From: Misgurnus anguillicaudatus
Lineage: Eukaryota; Chordata; Actinopteri; Cypriniformes; Cobitidae
Length of the DNA stretch: 64,000 nucleotides
Direction: 5' to 3'
Assembly: GCF_027580225.2 (NCBI RefSeq)
Contig: NC_073351.2
Location: 6,180,501 to 6,244,500, forward strand
The translations under genes and the position numbers were made by a program. Positions 54,673-64,000 of the stretch are shown piece by piece. Under the pieces are notes generated by a model that worked only from the letters and a program-made list of their open reading frames with translations, ran no database searches and had not been told where the DNA came from. The stretch's first letter is position 1. The number at the start of each line of letters is the position of its first letter.

Positions 54673-54945
54673 CAACAACATCCCAAAAGAATGCCGATCT
54701 TAACGCAATAACCAGTAGAATGGAGGTGCTGGTGGCCAGCATTAAAAGAAGGTCGCAGAGCCTTTTCAAAGACACCAATGGCAGCAAAGGTCGGGCCCGG
54801 ATTCGGTGCAAAATAAGAGAGGAGACGGCCATTCTTAGCTCTGTCGTTGAAAAATACAACAGTATGGTTCCAGATACAGAAATAATCGTCTTTGACATCA
54901 TTCTCTCTGACGAGACAGTTTGGCCATGGCAACTTTCACATGGTG
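54673..54945 (+). pseudogene. KDZ-like gene, coiled-coil exon, open
   Basis: Acceptor CTTCTCAG and donor GTATGT. 91 open codons: ATTSQKNADLNAITSRMEVL, IKRRSQSLFKDTNGSKGRAR, then EKYNSMVPDTEIIVFDIILS. It joins in phase (GT G-AC) to 55072, encoding DAVDLKTKRKVFNFVMAIRK. C-terminal region of KDZ proteins. Confidence 0.6.
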
Positions 54946-55358
54946 GTATGTACATAAATATGTTGACAATTTTTTATTGATTTACATAGTAGCACAAAAC
55001 CAATTAAGCCTTATTTAATAAATTCTTTGAAAAATAATCATATTGACGTATTTTCCACAACTGTATTCCAGACGCTGTAGATTTGAAAACCAAGAGGAAG
55101 GTGTTTAATTTTGTGATGGCAATAAGAAAACTTGGAGAGAAGATTGTTCTTTTTTGAGATGGCAAAGCATTGAAAATCTCTGTCCACTCGTGCAGACACA
55201 TTCAAGGAGATGTCATCCCATATTATACTATTTAATTCATTGTTGAGAGCGTTCAGCGCGCCTCCCTCCTCTCTTTCTCTCTCACTCTAGAGTCACATTA
55301 GTTACAAAAGTGAGCGACACTGAGCAACACACTTTCGCTTTATGGGCGTTCCTGGGCG

Positions 55359-55950
55359 CAGGGGTGGGAAGAGTACTGAAAAATCGTACTCAAGTAAAAG
55401 TACAATTACTAACCAAAAAAATGTAATGTGTGTAGAATTTTACCTGTCCTAAATAACACTGAAAGTAGGAGTAAAAAGTAAAAAAGTTAGATTACCGTGC
55501 ACTTCTGGATCACAGGCTGTAATATCCATGTTCGTTATGGTTCATGAAGCAGTCATTGTGAAAATGCCGTGAACATATAAACAACTTCTGATAGGATTCT
55601 GCCGGAACCGTATTAAACGTGATATCCTTTGTGGAAGGCTATAAAGTGTTATTTTGCCCTCGCATCTAAAGAGACAGCATCTACTCGACATATTTAATAA
55701 CTTAAACGATGAAACAGGAGTTTACAACCACACTCAAAACAGGCACTCTCGAATGAGCTCACGTTGTCGAGAGATTGTTTATGGAGTGAATACAGTATCA
55801 AAACCTCCCACATATGCACACAATAAATCCAAACACGCGCACAGTAATTCACAAATACACACAATTATTTCAGAGGCGCGCACAGTAATTCACAAATACA
55901 AAAGATGCAAAAGATTCACATGCTGTATTATTGCCACCTAGAGGAGCAGT
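55359..55950 (+). mobile_element. hAT left end (CAGGGGTGGGAAGAGTACT), partial
   Basis: CAGGGGTGGGAAGAGTACTG with subterminal CTCAAGTAAAAGTAC is a common fish hAT terminus. No matching right end was located, so the extent is approximate. Confidence 0.45.
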
Positions 55951-56619
55951 AGATGATAACCTAAGGTGATAACATGTTATAATCTATTTGTTAACCCAGT
56001 AGTTTTTAGATACATAATTATATAATCAAGACTTTTATATGTTGTTTTCCCAATAAATGTTCTATTGTCATATTTCGCAGCCAAACGAAGCAGTTCTGTG
56101 CCCTAGTGATGACCCAATGTGCAATACAGTGTCTTCCTCAAGAGGGCGCAAACCACCCGCCTTTTGGTTAAGCCTGTTGGGCTGCATTAGTTTGTCTTTG
56201 ACCATATTTTCTTTAAGTTTCTGCATTGTACATTGAATGCTGGTAATGGATGAAAAGGACCAAAATGCAAGTGGAGAAACAAGAAGCCCATGTATTAATG
56301 GAATGTGTCATCCATCTAATTGGACTTTACAAGCAGATATATTCAGATGAACTGAGGGGGGCAGTAATACGTCTAGTTGTGCCTAAGCTGCTGTAAATCA
56401 TAGAAGAAGAAAATTTTCCGTTGGGGCTTCCGCGCTGTGCTTCAGCAACGCACGTGTTTGGTTTTACGAAAGTGTGGCCTCGGCACGACATGTTTTCTCT
56501 GAGGTTTGTAATGTCTACACCACATGTTACAAAAAAATAAGTAATGATTCATCAGCATCAGTTTTAGTTAGCTGAGAAAAGAGTGATTTGGTCAAAGTAG
56601 AGGCAATGTTTATCGTCGC
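55951..56619. other. No gene seen
   Basis: No exon with convincing splice sites or domain. Some plus-strand sequence at 56220-56400 is open for short stretches only. Confidence 0.4.
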
Positions 56620-56624
56620 AGTTA

Positions 56625-56700
56625 AAGCAACACCAAAGAGGTTTTTTACCTTAAAATAACATTTTTACCTTAAAATAACATTTTTACCTTAAAATAACGG
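56625..56700 (+). repeat. Truncated AGCAACAC MITE with 19-bp tandem repeat
   Basis: TTAAAGCAACACCAAAGAGG matches the start of the MITE at 58192. It is followed by three copies of a TTTTTACCTTAAAATAACA unit (56643-56699). Confidence 0.75.
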
Positions 56701-56919
56701 CACCTTCACATTCGCTTTGTAGCCCTCTATATGTATTGTATATTACCAAATGATTGTTATCTATTCAGAGCAAACATTGTCACAAATGTAAATTAAATGT
56801 AGTTATTTTGCAACATGTGGATATTGTATACATTCTACATCTTTAGTTATTTCACAGGAAATGGAGTATTTGTTAACAATTCTTAAATCATTTTACACAT
56901 TGTTCATTATCTTCAACAG

Positions 56920-58101
56920 GGAATTGCAGCACAAGTTGAGTCGGCTGCCTTGAATCTAGTGCAGCTGATCTCTAGAAACATGAGCTCCCAAAATGCAACA
57001 GTTAATTCAACAGGTTTATTCAATCCCCAAGTGACTCCACCTGTCCTCAGCCATACACCAACCCCTTCATCTTCGAATCCCAACCAAACAAAAGTAAAAC
57101 GAGTGCGGGATCAGCTCACAAAGTTACACTGTACTTTCATACATTGTTTTAAATTGTTCTAAGTTCACATACACAATCTAGATCTAAGGGGCTGTTTATA
57201 CCTGGTATTAACTCCTGAATAGGGAATAAATCTCAAATGTTCAGCAATAAAGGGTCCCTAAAACTAGGATTAAAGACTCCATGAAGTAAATGTACGTTTT
57301 AACACAATATAACATTAACAAATATTAGAGGGCATGAGCAACTGAGCTTATCAATAATAAGAGAATTCAGGAAAATGGTGAGATGTGACAGGAGTTTACT
57401 TTAGTATTTTAAGTTTTATGTTCTTAAATGTATTCAATTAGAGACACTTAAGTGTCGACTTACAAGAGAGCATTTAATGTTGAGTGTTGAGAGGCTCTCA
57501 TAAAAAAAAAAAAACGAAATAAAACCTGTTTCAGATGCACAGATACACAATATATAATCTCTGAAGTGTAGTCCTTGAAAATATTTGTCCAACTTGGATA
57601 AAAAAGTCATACTTTGTTCTCTGATTTTTGCGCTGCAGGTTGAGAAATTGCCAGCTCTAACCTATTTAACAAAACAAGACATTTATTATTATGAATCTAC
57701 ATATCAGATGTAACTGTACAGAGACAGTACTTTAATGAATTTAAAAAAAGTACAATGCCAGCTAATTGTATACATTTTTTTAAAAACTCTGTCTATAGAA
57801 TTGCATTGTTGCCCTGACAATGGTTTCAATCTTGTCTAAAGAGGAAAAGCACACAATAAGTAACCATATTAATCTATAATGTATATTTCTTTTTTGCCCT
57901 CTAAACAGTTCCCTGGACTGTTCCAAAAAAAGACAAAAATCCTTTGCTGGCAGTGCAAAATCCCCAACAACTACATTTTATATATATGTTCTTCCTGAGC
58001 CAAGCACCTTAACTCCCAAAGGATCAGAGGAGCTGAAACTGGCTCAGGCTGGTCTTGGCAAACGCCAGATTTTATTACAAAATGAAGGTGATCATCAAGA
58101 G
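56920..58101 (+). pseudogene. Two N-terminal exons of a G2E3-like (HECT-family) fish protein
   Basis: Exon 56920-~57110 follows acceptor CTTCAACAG and reads GIAAQVESAALNLVQLISRN and a Ser/Pro-rich linker. Exon 57909-58101 follows CTAAACAG and reads FPGLFQKK, then after a frame change YVLPEPSTLTPKGSEELKLA and AGLGKRQILLQNEGDHQE, ending at donor GTAAGT. The PKGxEELxLxxAGLGKR block is typical of the N-terminal region of fish G2/M-phase-specific E3 ligase-like proteins. The HECT domain is not in the window. The frame change and unclear first donor suggest a pseudogene or fragment. Confidence 0.5.
57121..57908. other. Intron-like sequence, no gene
   Basis: Lies between two G2E3-like exons. GGGGCTGTTTATACCTGGTA near 57190 resembles a fish MITE end. 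The rest is AT-rich. Confidence 0.4.
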
Positions 58102-58191
58102 GTAAGTCATTCTTATCTGTAAATATTGTTTTTTGTTTTACATGTTATACTTACTGCATATTATTTGGCATTTTTACACATGGTCACTTAA

Positions 58192-58500
58192 AGCAACACC
58201 AAAGAGGTTTTTTTACCTTAAAATATCGTTTCCAAAAAAGTTTTAGTCGTTCATCAACTTGAAACAGGGTGAATGGCACTTTTTACATTTTACTTCTATC
58301 GGCTAAAACTGCACTAAAGAAGTTTCCAACCGTCGAGTCGCGGTCCTGTAGTTCGAGTCAAAACTACAAAAACATGCTTTACGGCAGACCTACAATCCAA
58401 TCAGAGCCAGCTATGCTGCAGTATTTACGACAGTGGTAATGGACAATTACGCTGACTAACCTGTAGGGGGAGCAAAGAGCAAAAACTCTTTACTGTTGCT
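58192..58500 (+). mobile_element. TTAA-flanked MITE (AGCAACACCAAAGAG family)
   Basis: Ends AGCAACACCAAAGAGG and, inverted, AGCAACAGTAAAGAG, with TTAA at 58188-58191 and 58501-58504. Length 309 bp. Related to 8253-8528. Confidence 0.8.
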
Positions 58501-58504
58501 TTAA

Positions 58505-59056
58505 TGTGTTTTCTCTGGTTGAATAGCTATCCGATCGTAAAAATAGAAGTTTAAAATGCAACCTTACATTGTCTTGTCTACATCTAACATCTGTGCAAGT
58601 AATGAACACAGTGCAGTAAAGTATTCAGCAATCATGACATTAATTCATGCTTTTACCATGTTGGGGTTATTTTCTTTCATGGATTAGGGACCCCCTAAAT
58701 AACTTGCCACCCCATTTATAAAAGTTTAAGTGTTTGCAACTCCTCAGGTTAACATGGGATTGTCGTTTTTTGGAGAAAACACTGTTTTTGAATCATTATG
58801 TGATGCAACAGACATCAGTGGTTATATATGAATACATATTAATTGTTTGGTCGAAATTATTGCTAGGGACAATTCAGTCTTCCCTGAATATTGGTAGGGA
58901 CATGTCCCTGGCGTCCCACCCTAAATCTACGCCCATGTCACTGGGTGTTGTAAAAACAAAAAAGAACTGCTAAAACTAAGTCCAAACATGTTTAATGCAT
59001 TAATAAATTCATTACAAAAAGATAATTTTCTTCTTATATACATGTTTTTTAACTTT
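58505..59056. other. No gene seen
   Basis: AT-rich sequence without recognisable ends or exons. GGGACATGTCCCTGGCGTCCC near 58900 is a short palindromic patch. Confidence 0.4.
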
Positions 59057-59470
59057 TGTCACGATACGTTTTGACAGAACCCAAGTGCAGATACGGGTGT
59101 ACAAAAATAAGGAATTTATTTTGACAAAAACAACAAAATAAACAACCCACGAGGGAGCAAAAATAACATACACAGGGAAACGACTAAACTAACAAAGTAC
59201 TCACACGGGTATAATGACGCATGGAACAAGGCGTGGAACAATACATGAAACAACAATGAACAGGCACAGACTAACAAACACAAGGACCTTAAATAGGGAA
59301 GAACTAATGAAGACAACAGGTGACATGAATTAAACAATGAGGTGACAAGGGACCGAGGTAAAAGTGACAAGACACCGGGAACACGTGGTCTAGTAAAACC
59401 AATACTCAGACCACGTGATCCCACACACAAGACTAGATTAAACACAAGATAAGCTGGCAGAAATATGACA
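59057..59470. mobile_element. Solo LTR with 5-bp target duplication
   Basis: Begins TGTCACGATACG and ends CAGAAATATGACA. ACTTT is duplicated at 59052-59056 and 59471-59475. Length 414 bp. Similar start and general layout to the solo LTR at 21399-23110. No internal region. Confidence 0.85.
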
Positions 59471-59475
59471 ACTTT

Positions 59476-60444
59476 ACCATACTCTTAACATATATTTGCC
59501 TTACTGTACTTACTTAAATTTACTTTTTCTTACTTTGTTGTAAAAGCCTTATGCTACTTTAACACAGACTTGAGTAAAGAAATCACATTCTTATGCTGTA
59601 ATGTCTCCATGCACTCTGAAGATATAATTTGGCCAGTACTTGTAAGTTGGCCTTTGTTTTTGTGGTGTAGATGTGCATGTGAACGAATGTGTTCGAACAG
59701 CCACACGAGTCCGACTATTTATCTAATCTGAGGTACTGAGCACAATGTTTTATGTAATTTCTGACTTCTAGTGAGTTTGAGTTTATTTATTTAAGAAATC
59801 GGACAATGCACATTCATAGCCACGCAGCACATTGATCATGAAAATATGCCAAATTTGGCCATACCGGCTAGTTTTCATTTGTAGCACAGGCAGGCAGATG
59901 TTAAATAACACAATTACAATTAAAAAGCTAAATTCTAATAAAAATAACCATATCATACATTTTCCAAACAGCATAATCATAACCAACAAAACACACACTT
60001 CACCAAGTCATGAGTACACTTTTGTTTAACTAATAGCCACTGTTTTACAGATTTAGAAAAAGAAATAAAAGGAACAATATCTCTTATCTCAATAGGTACA
60101 GGATTACAAACATGTAGCTATACTGCCCTACAAAGCGAAAGCACAGTAACTACGCATTTGGTCAAAATTGAGTTAAGGGTTAAAATGGGCTTTGTGAGAT
60201 CTGTTGTGTCTTGTGACAAAGTCTCCTGGTTAAATTTTGTCCCATTTCAGAGAAATGTGTGTGCCAAAATTGCAGTAACATGTTTGACTGGCTGGTGTAA
60301 AAAACTTTAAAGCCATTTTTCTCAGTTTCAGTGTTTGCGTAGATACTGCACTTAGCCTTTGGAGGGCAGTATAGCTCTATAGGAAAAAGCTGATTGGCCA
60401 AAATAACTCCTCCTAAATGGTACTGGACAATCCCCTCTAACAGT
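59476..60444. other. Dispersed-repeat sequence, no gene
   Basis: 59480-59580 resembles the interior of the CAGGGGTGGGAAGAG hAT family (TACTTACTTAAATTTAC). 59770-60160 looks like a LINE 3' region (TTTATTTATTTAAGAAATC), not assigned. No coding gene. Confidence 0.35.
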
Positions 60445-62893
60445 GAGTGCGTTTACATGCACAGTCTTACGCCGATTATGCTTAATAAACTGATAACGTG
60501 TGGGGTCATGTAAACGCGTAAAACGGTTATTCTTTATCGGGGAAAGCCCATAAACGGCGTAAGCAAAAAAAGATCGGCACAGGTAGTTTTTTGCTCATTA
60601 CGCCGATTTAGTCTAAGAAGACTCAAAAAGATATATCTTACCAAAGTTGTTTATGTTCCTAAGTGTGTTCCCCGAAGTGTCTCTTAGGAAGCTTCTTAAC
60701 ATGCTGCCTCTAAGTTCGACGTAACAAAGGCGCTGTCCCAAATGAAGGTGCTGAATTATTTGCGATCGATCGCTCAGGGATAAATTTTCCACTTCACGCG
60801 AAAGTGCATTACGGCGTTAAGAAAGACAACACGCTCTATACAAATGCAACATTACTCAAATTATTCCAGAAACATTTATTTGAACATAGTTTAAGTTATC
60901 CGTAAAATACAGACTATTAATTAAATTATCAAATTGTCAGTAATACGGGTAGATGAACCTCGCTAATCATCCACCCTCCTTATCTCGTTGTGCCACTTGT
61001 GCCGCTTCTTGACATGGGTTTAACGACTTAAAAAATTATATAATACACTTTTATACTAATGGTAAGGTACTTAACAATCAGAATTACTTGGCAAGCAGCT
61101 GTAGTACTTCTGTTTAATGCTGTATTGTTTGCCATTAATGTTTTCAATAAAAAACAACCTATCTACAATAAACAGAGAGAGTTAGATAGAGAATATGGTC
61201 TGAGAAGATCTAGCAGCTCCATAATGAGTTGTCTTGGGTGGCGATTTTTTTATTTAGCCACGTCAGGCAAATTGTCAAAAAGTTTTAAGTGTTACAGAAT
61301 AAAAGAAATGGCATGGACTAAACGGTTACGGGGTTACCGGTGTTTATCATCACATTATACGTTTATTCTTTATATACATTGAAAGTTTTAATGGCTACTG
61401 AGATGTGTGTGTGCATTTATGTAATGTATCTTGATTGTTCTTGATTGTAAATTATTTTTACAGTATTATAGTATGAATCATATTATATGTATAATTTATT
61501 ATGTATGGAAACATAACAGTTTTAAAACAAACAGTAGAGAAAAAAAATGGAAAAAAGACAGGTTAAAAGATATAAAACTGTCAAATAAGAAATATTTAAT
61601 AAATTGTAAAATAGAATACATGATATTATTGCTTTTAGTATAACAAATTCAAATCTTAATCTTTCTAAATAAATTATAAATGTAAACGCTATAAACATAG
61701 AGGAAACAGACTTTGATGAGGAACAAATTTCAACACCGGCGCCATCTTTGATTCATTCTGATACCAAATAAAGTCAACTGCATAAATAGCCCTGTATCCA
61801 TTGCAAACATATTTTATTATAAGTCTTAAAATGTCCATAACATAAAATCATTGTCAGCATACCATAGTTTGACTTGTGCTGCGCTGCGCTGATTTCTAAA
61901 GACTGCGGCGATAGCGTTTTTGCGCTCAAACCACGCTAAGAGAGAGCTTACGAATGGTCCAGGCCAACCTTACGAAAGTGTGACTTACAGAAGATATACT
62001 TAGCGTACGAACGTTTTGGGAATCGTGCCATAGAGTTAAGAGAGAGGTTAAGGAATAGGTTAAGAACTACTTAGCGATAAGAACGTTTTGGGGAACCGGG
62101 CCCAAAGCAGTTGGCAGAGAAACTGTGAAAACAGAAGCTCATGTTACATTGACAGGTTCTGTAGACCCGAGAAGAGATACAACAGTACAGCTTAACTCTT
62201 TCGCCGCCATTGATGAGATATCTCGTCATTCAAGAGAAAACACTTCCCCGCCAATGACGAGAATTTCCGTCTTTCCGCAATACCGCTATTATATTCCGCA
62301 ACTTTTTAAACCCGGAAGTATTGCCCTATGGCAAGCAGCTGCATGTCCGAGTCTGCTTTAAAGATCGCTCTGAATGGGATCTCTATGAAAAGTCCATCAC
62401 AAAATTGGAATTATCTCTGCTTTTTGCTCAAAATATGGTGTTTTTGCAGAAACCTACCCATATTCAAAAGCTGATTATAAAAGAACTACTGAAGGTAGGG
62501 TGAAACGTTTTTGTTTTGTTTTTTAAAGCAGAGGGTCTGTTCTTTCATTTGATATATTGTATGTTTATATATTTAAAGAAGAACATTTTCTGGAAGGCAT
62601 TAAACTTTTGTGAAAATCATGAAAAACACTGGCGCTGGCTGGCAACTGTTTTTTTAAACGCTGGCGGCGAAAGAGTTAAGACAGATATGCCGTTGGATTT
62701 TTGAACGACTATTATGTACTATAAGTGGTGACGTTACTGCCTGCGAGAAAACTGATAATTCTCCAAGTCCCATGTAAACGCAGTTGACTGCATAGCCGGT
62801 TTATTGATTTGCATGTAAACACATGAAAACAGTTTTCTATAATAAGCAGATTTTTGATAGTTATCCGCTTATTCTGTGCATGTAAATGTACTC
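60445..62893. mobile_element. GAGTGCGTTTACATGCACA-family element with nested insertions
   Basis: The left end GAGTGCGTTTACATGCACA is mirrored on the right by TGTGCATGTAAATGTACTC. AGT flanks both sides (60442-60444, 62894-62896), suggesting a 3-bp duplication. Nested inside are a block from ~60615 to 62102 ending in GGGGAACCGGGCCC, and a TTAA MITE (62196-62675). Fragments of the same family are at 39285-39770 and 47640-49147. A 107-codon open frame at 61059-61382 lies in the nested block and is not recognisable. Confidence 0.6.
62196..62675. mobile_element. TTAA-flanked MITE (CTCTTTCGCCGCCA)
   Basis: Ends CTCTTTCGCCGCCATT and, inverted, CTCTTTCGCCGCCAGC, with TTAA at 62192-62195 and 62676-62679. 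Length 480 bp. The TTAA target suggests piggyBac mobilisation. No transposase frame. Confidence 0.85.
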
Positions 62894-63060
62894 AGTGGCT
62901 CTTGTAATTGCAGTTTGACTTTGCTTAATAAACTCCTTGAGTGGAGCTGGAGCTAAACCATGTAAAATTTAAAAACAAGTAAAATATCTGCATATTTGAT
63001 CACATTTTCCCAAGTTAAAAGATTGTATTTAGTTAAAATATTGCATTGATAATACAAATT

Positions 63061-63402
63061 TTACTTTTTATCTAATATTTTTAAAGATTGTTTGTAAAAT
63101 CGTTCTATTGATATTAATGTGGTTTTTTTGGTCTGCACCCAGCTAGTCAGACAATAATTCATATGTGAAAATATCATTGCGTTTACATACAAGTTTGATG
63201 CCTCAATTGTTAAATTATTCCTTATATATCTGAAATTTGCAATATTAAATTTAATTCTGTTACCTACTTTTTGAACTTGTTTTTTGAATGTAAGCTGTGA
63301 ATCTAATATAATACCCAAATATTTATATTCTTGCAATACTTCCAATTTTCTTCCAGCTACTATAACGTGCAGGTCTGGTTCTCTGACTTTGAAAAAAAAC
63401 AT
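63061..63402 (-). pseudogene. LINE reverse-transcriptase fragment
   Basis: An open minus-strand stretch encoding LQEYKYLGIILDSQLTFKKQ, then RIKFNIANFRYIRN, then IFSHMNYCLTSWVQTKKTTL to ILDKK and a stop. This is the RT C-terminal ('thumb') region of fish LINEs, the part just upstream of that encoded at 7853-9500. The catalytic box is not included. The 3' side (62920-63060) is non-coding. Clade unassigned. Confidence 0.65.
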
Positions 63403-64000
63403 ACATACCGTCTTACTAACCTTGAGGTGTAAACATGAATTTCACAGCCATTTAGAAACATTAAAGGTGCCCTTCCTCTGTCATTTTATTGTTTTATACT
63501 GTTATCTGAGGTCTACTCATGACATTTGCATGGTTTTTACATCCAAAAAATAAAAAGCAATAAGTATTAGGACATTTTGTACCCTGTTTTTGAGGCTTGT
63601 TAGAGAAATGATCCGTTTTAATGGGCGGGCCGCATTGATGACTTGGAAGTAAACGCCCACTGCTATGATTGGATAACAGTTTTTCGTAGTCAAATTAACT
63701 TTCAATTTAATCTCATGTGTAATCAGTTTAATGTTAAGTGAGTGTCTTAAGACACTGTGTCTTTCTTACACACACATATTTTATCATAAACCCTTTTGAG
63801 ACACACACGCGTGTCTTTTATTGTAAACCCACGCACAAAAACACACACGTACACGTGTCTTTTATCGTAAACCCTTTCTATGCGCGTGTAGCAGCGTGCG
63901 CACACACAAACACACGTTCTGTCTTCAAATCCAGCGTTCTTCTGAACATCCAAACATGTAGCAACTGTTATGATTCCCTCGTTTAATAGGAATGATGACT
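63403..64000. other. MITE fragment and CA-rich sequence, no gene
   Basis: TTAAAGGTGCCCTTCC near 63462 is a common fish MITE left end without a visible right end. 63765-63950 is rich in ACACAC/CGTGTC with repeated TTTTATCGTAAACCC units. No coding gene. Confidence 0.45.

Larger units (their letters stand above)
51727..55230 (+). pseudogene. Broken multi-exon KDZ (Zisupton-like) transposase gene
   Basis: Exons recognised: 51727-51875, 51967-52060, 52163-52489, 52589-52671, ~52840-53238, ~53640-53740, 53860-53956, 54062-54176, 54673-54945 and 55072-~55160. Typical KDZ features are a zinc-binding block (HCGSSPAAVRCRDCRP...FFCTNC), AMDVTCKY-WPYLNKV with a likely catalytic Asp, KPFLSVFHAKANDFKCE, LGEEVEQCNAFLSRIAVTTK, LTLMAMRWN and a coiled-coil tail. 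The zinc-domain exons (52589-53238) lie downstream of exons that should follow them. A ~160-bp piece of the 52.4-kb region is repeated at 53.47 kb. Stops (TAA near 53049 and 53138, TGA near 55157) and several frame changes show decay. KDZ proteins are DDE-type transposases of eukaryotic DNA transposons. Confidence 0.65.

Noticed and set aside
61059..61382. 107-codon open frame in the nested block
   Set aside because: No recognisable domain, AT-rich composition and no splice or promoter context; noted but not called a gene.

Overview
This window looks like gene-poor, repeat-saturated DNA from a teleost fish, most like a cyprinid or zebrafish-type genome. The evidence is sequence character only: dense hAT, Ty3/gypsy, TTAA-site MITE and CACTA-like elements, a 5S-rRNA-headed SINE, a DANA-like SINE fragment, and protein families (fish integrase-core, KDZ/Zisupton, G2E3-like) recognised from general knowledge. 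Introns use GT-AG sites. I see no bacterial features, no CRISPR and no genuine tRNA or rRNA gene.

Layout. At 1-9.5 kb is a nest: a hAT copy split by a 4.2 kb element with a 137-bp tandem array (itself split by another hAT) and by a Harbinger-like element. Next comes a LINE remnant split by a hAT that carries a TTAA MITE. At 9.9-20 kb is a broken multi-exon integrase-core gene. A decayed autonomous hAT sits in its first intron. A young, ORF-intact chromodomain Ty3/gypsy retrotransposon (13221-18449) sits inside its third exon. At 20-29 kb are MITEs, a solo LTR split by a hAT, isolated exon-like segments, and a second, inverted copy of the tandem-array element. At 29.1-31.2 kb a CACTA-like inverted-repeat element holds an LTR element with no pol.

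At 31.3-37.45 kb is a broken gene for a large protein. It has two Cys/His modules, a FEN1/XPG-like nuclease-type region and a C-terminal tesmin/TSO1-like Cys-rich domain. It is split by a hAT and a LINE fragment and carries small lesions. At 37.9-49.2 kb are a SINE, many MITEs, a large palindrome and a chain of minus-strand exon-like segments, three of which look like duplicated exons. At 49.2-49.4 kb is an intact C-terminal exon (KRPWS...CxxC type). At 51.7-55.2 kb is a decayed multi-exon KDZ transposase gene with scrambled exon order. At 56.9-58.1 kb are two G2E3-like N-terminal exons. The rest is a solo LTR, MITEs and a LINE reverse-transcriptase fragment.

Almost every protein-coding stretch is of transposon or transposon-derived type. 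The best-preserved unit is the Ty3/gypsy element, with two open frames and LTRs about 99% identical. The insertions are precise: duplicated target sites can be read for about ten elements, and in two host genes removing the insert plus one target-site copy puts the flanking frames back in register. That gives a relative order of events.
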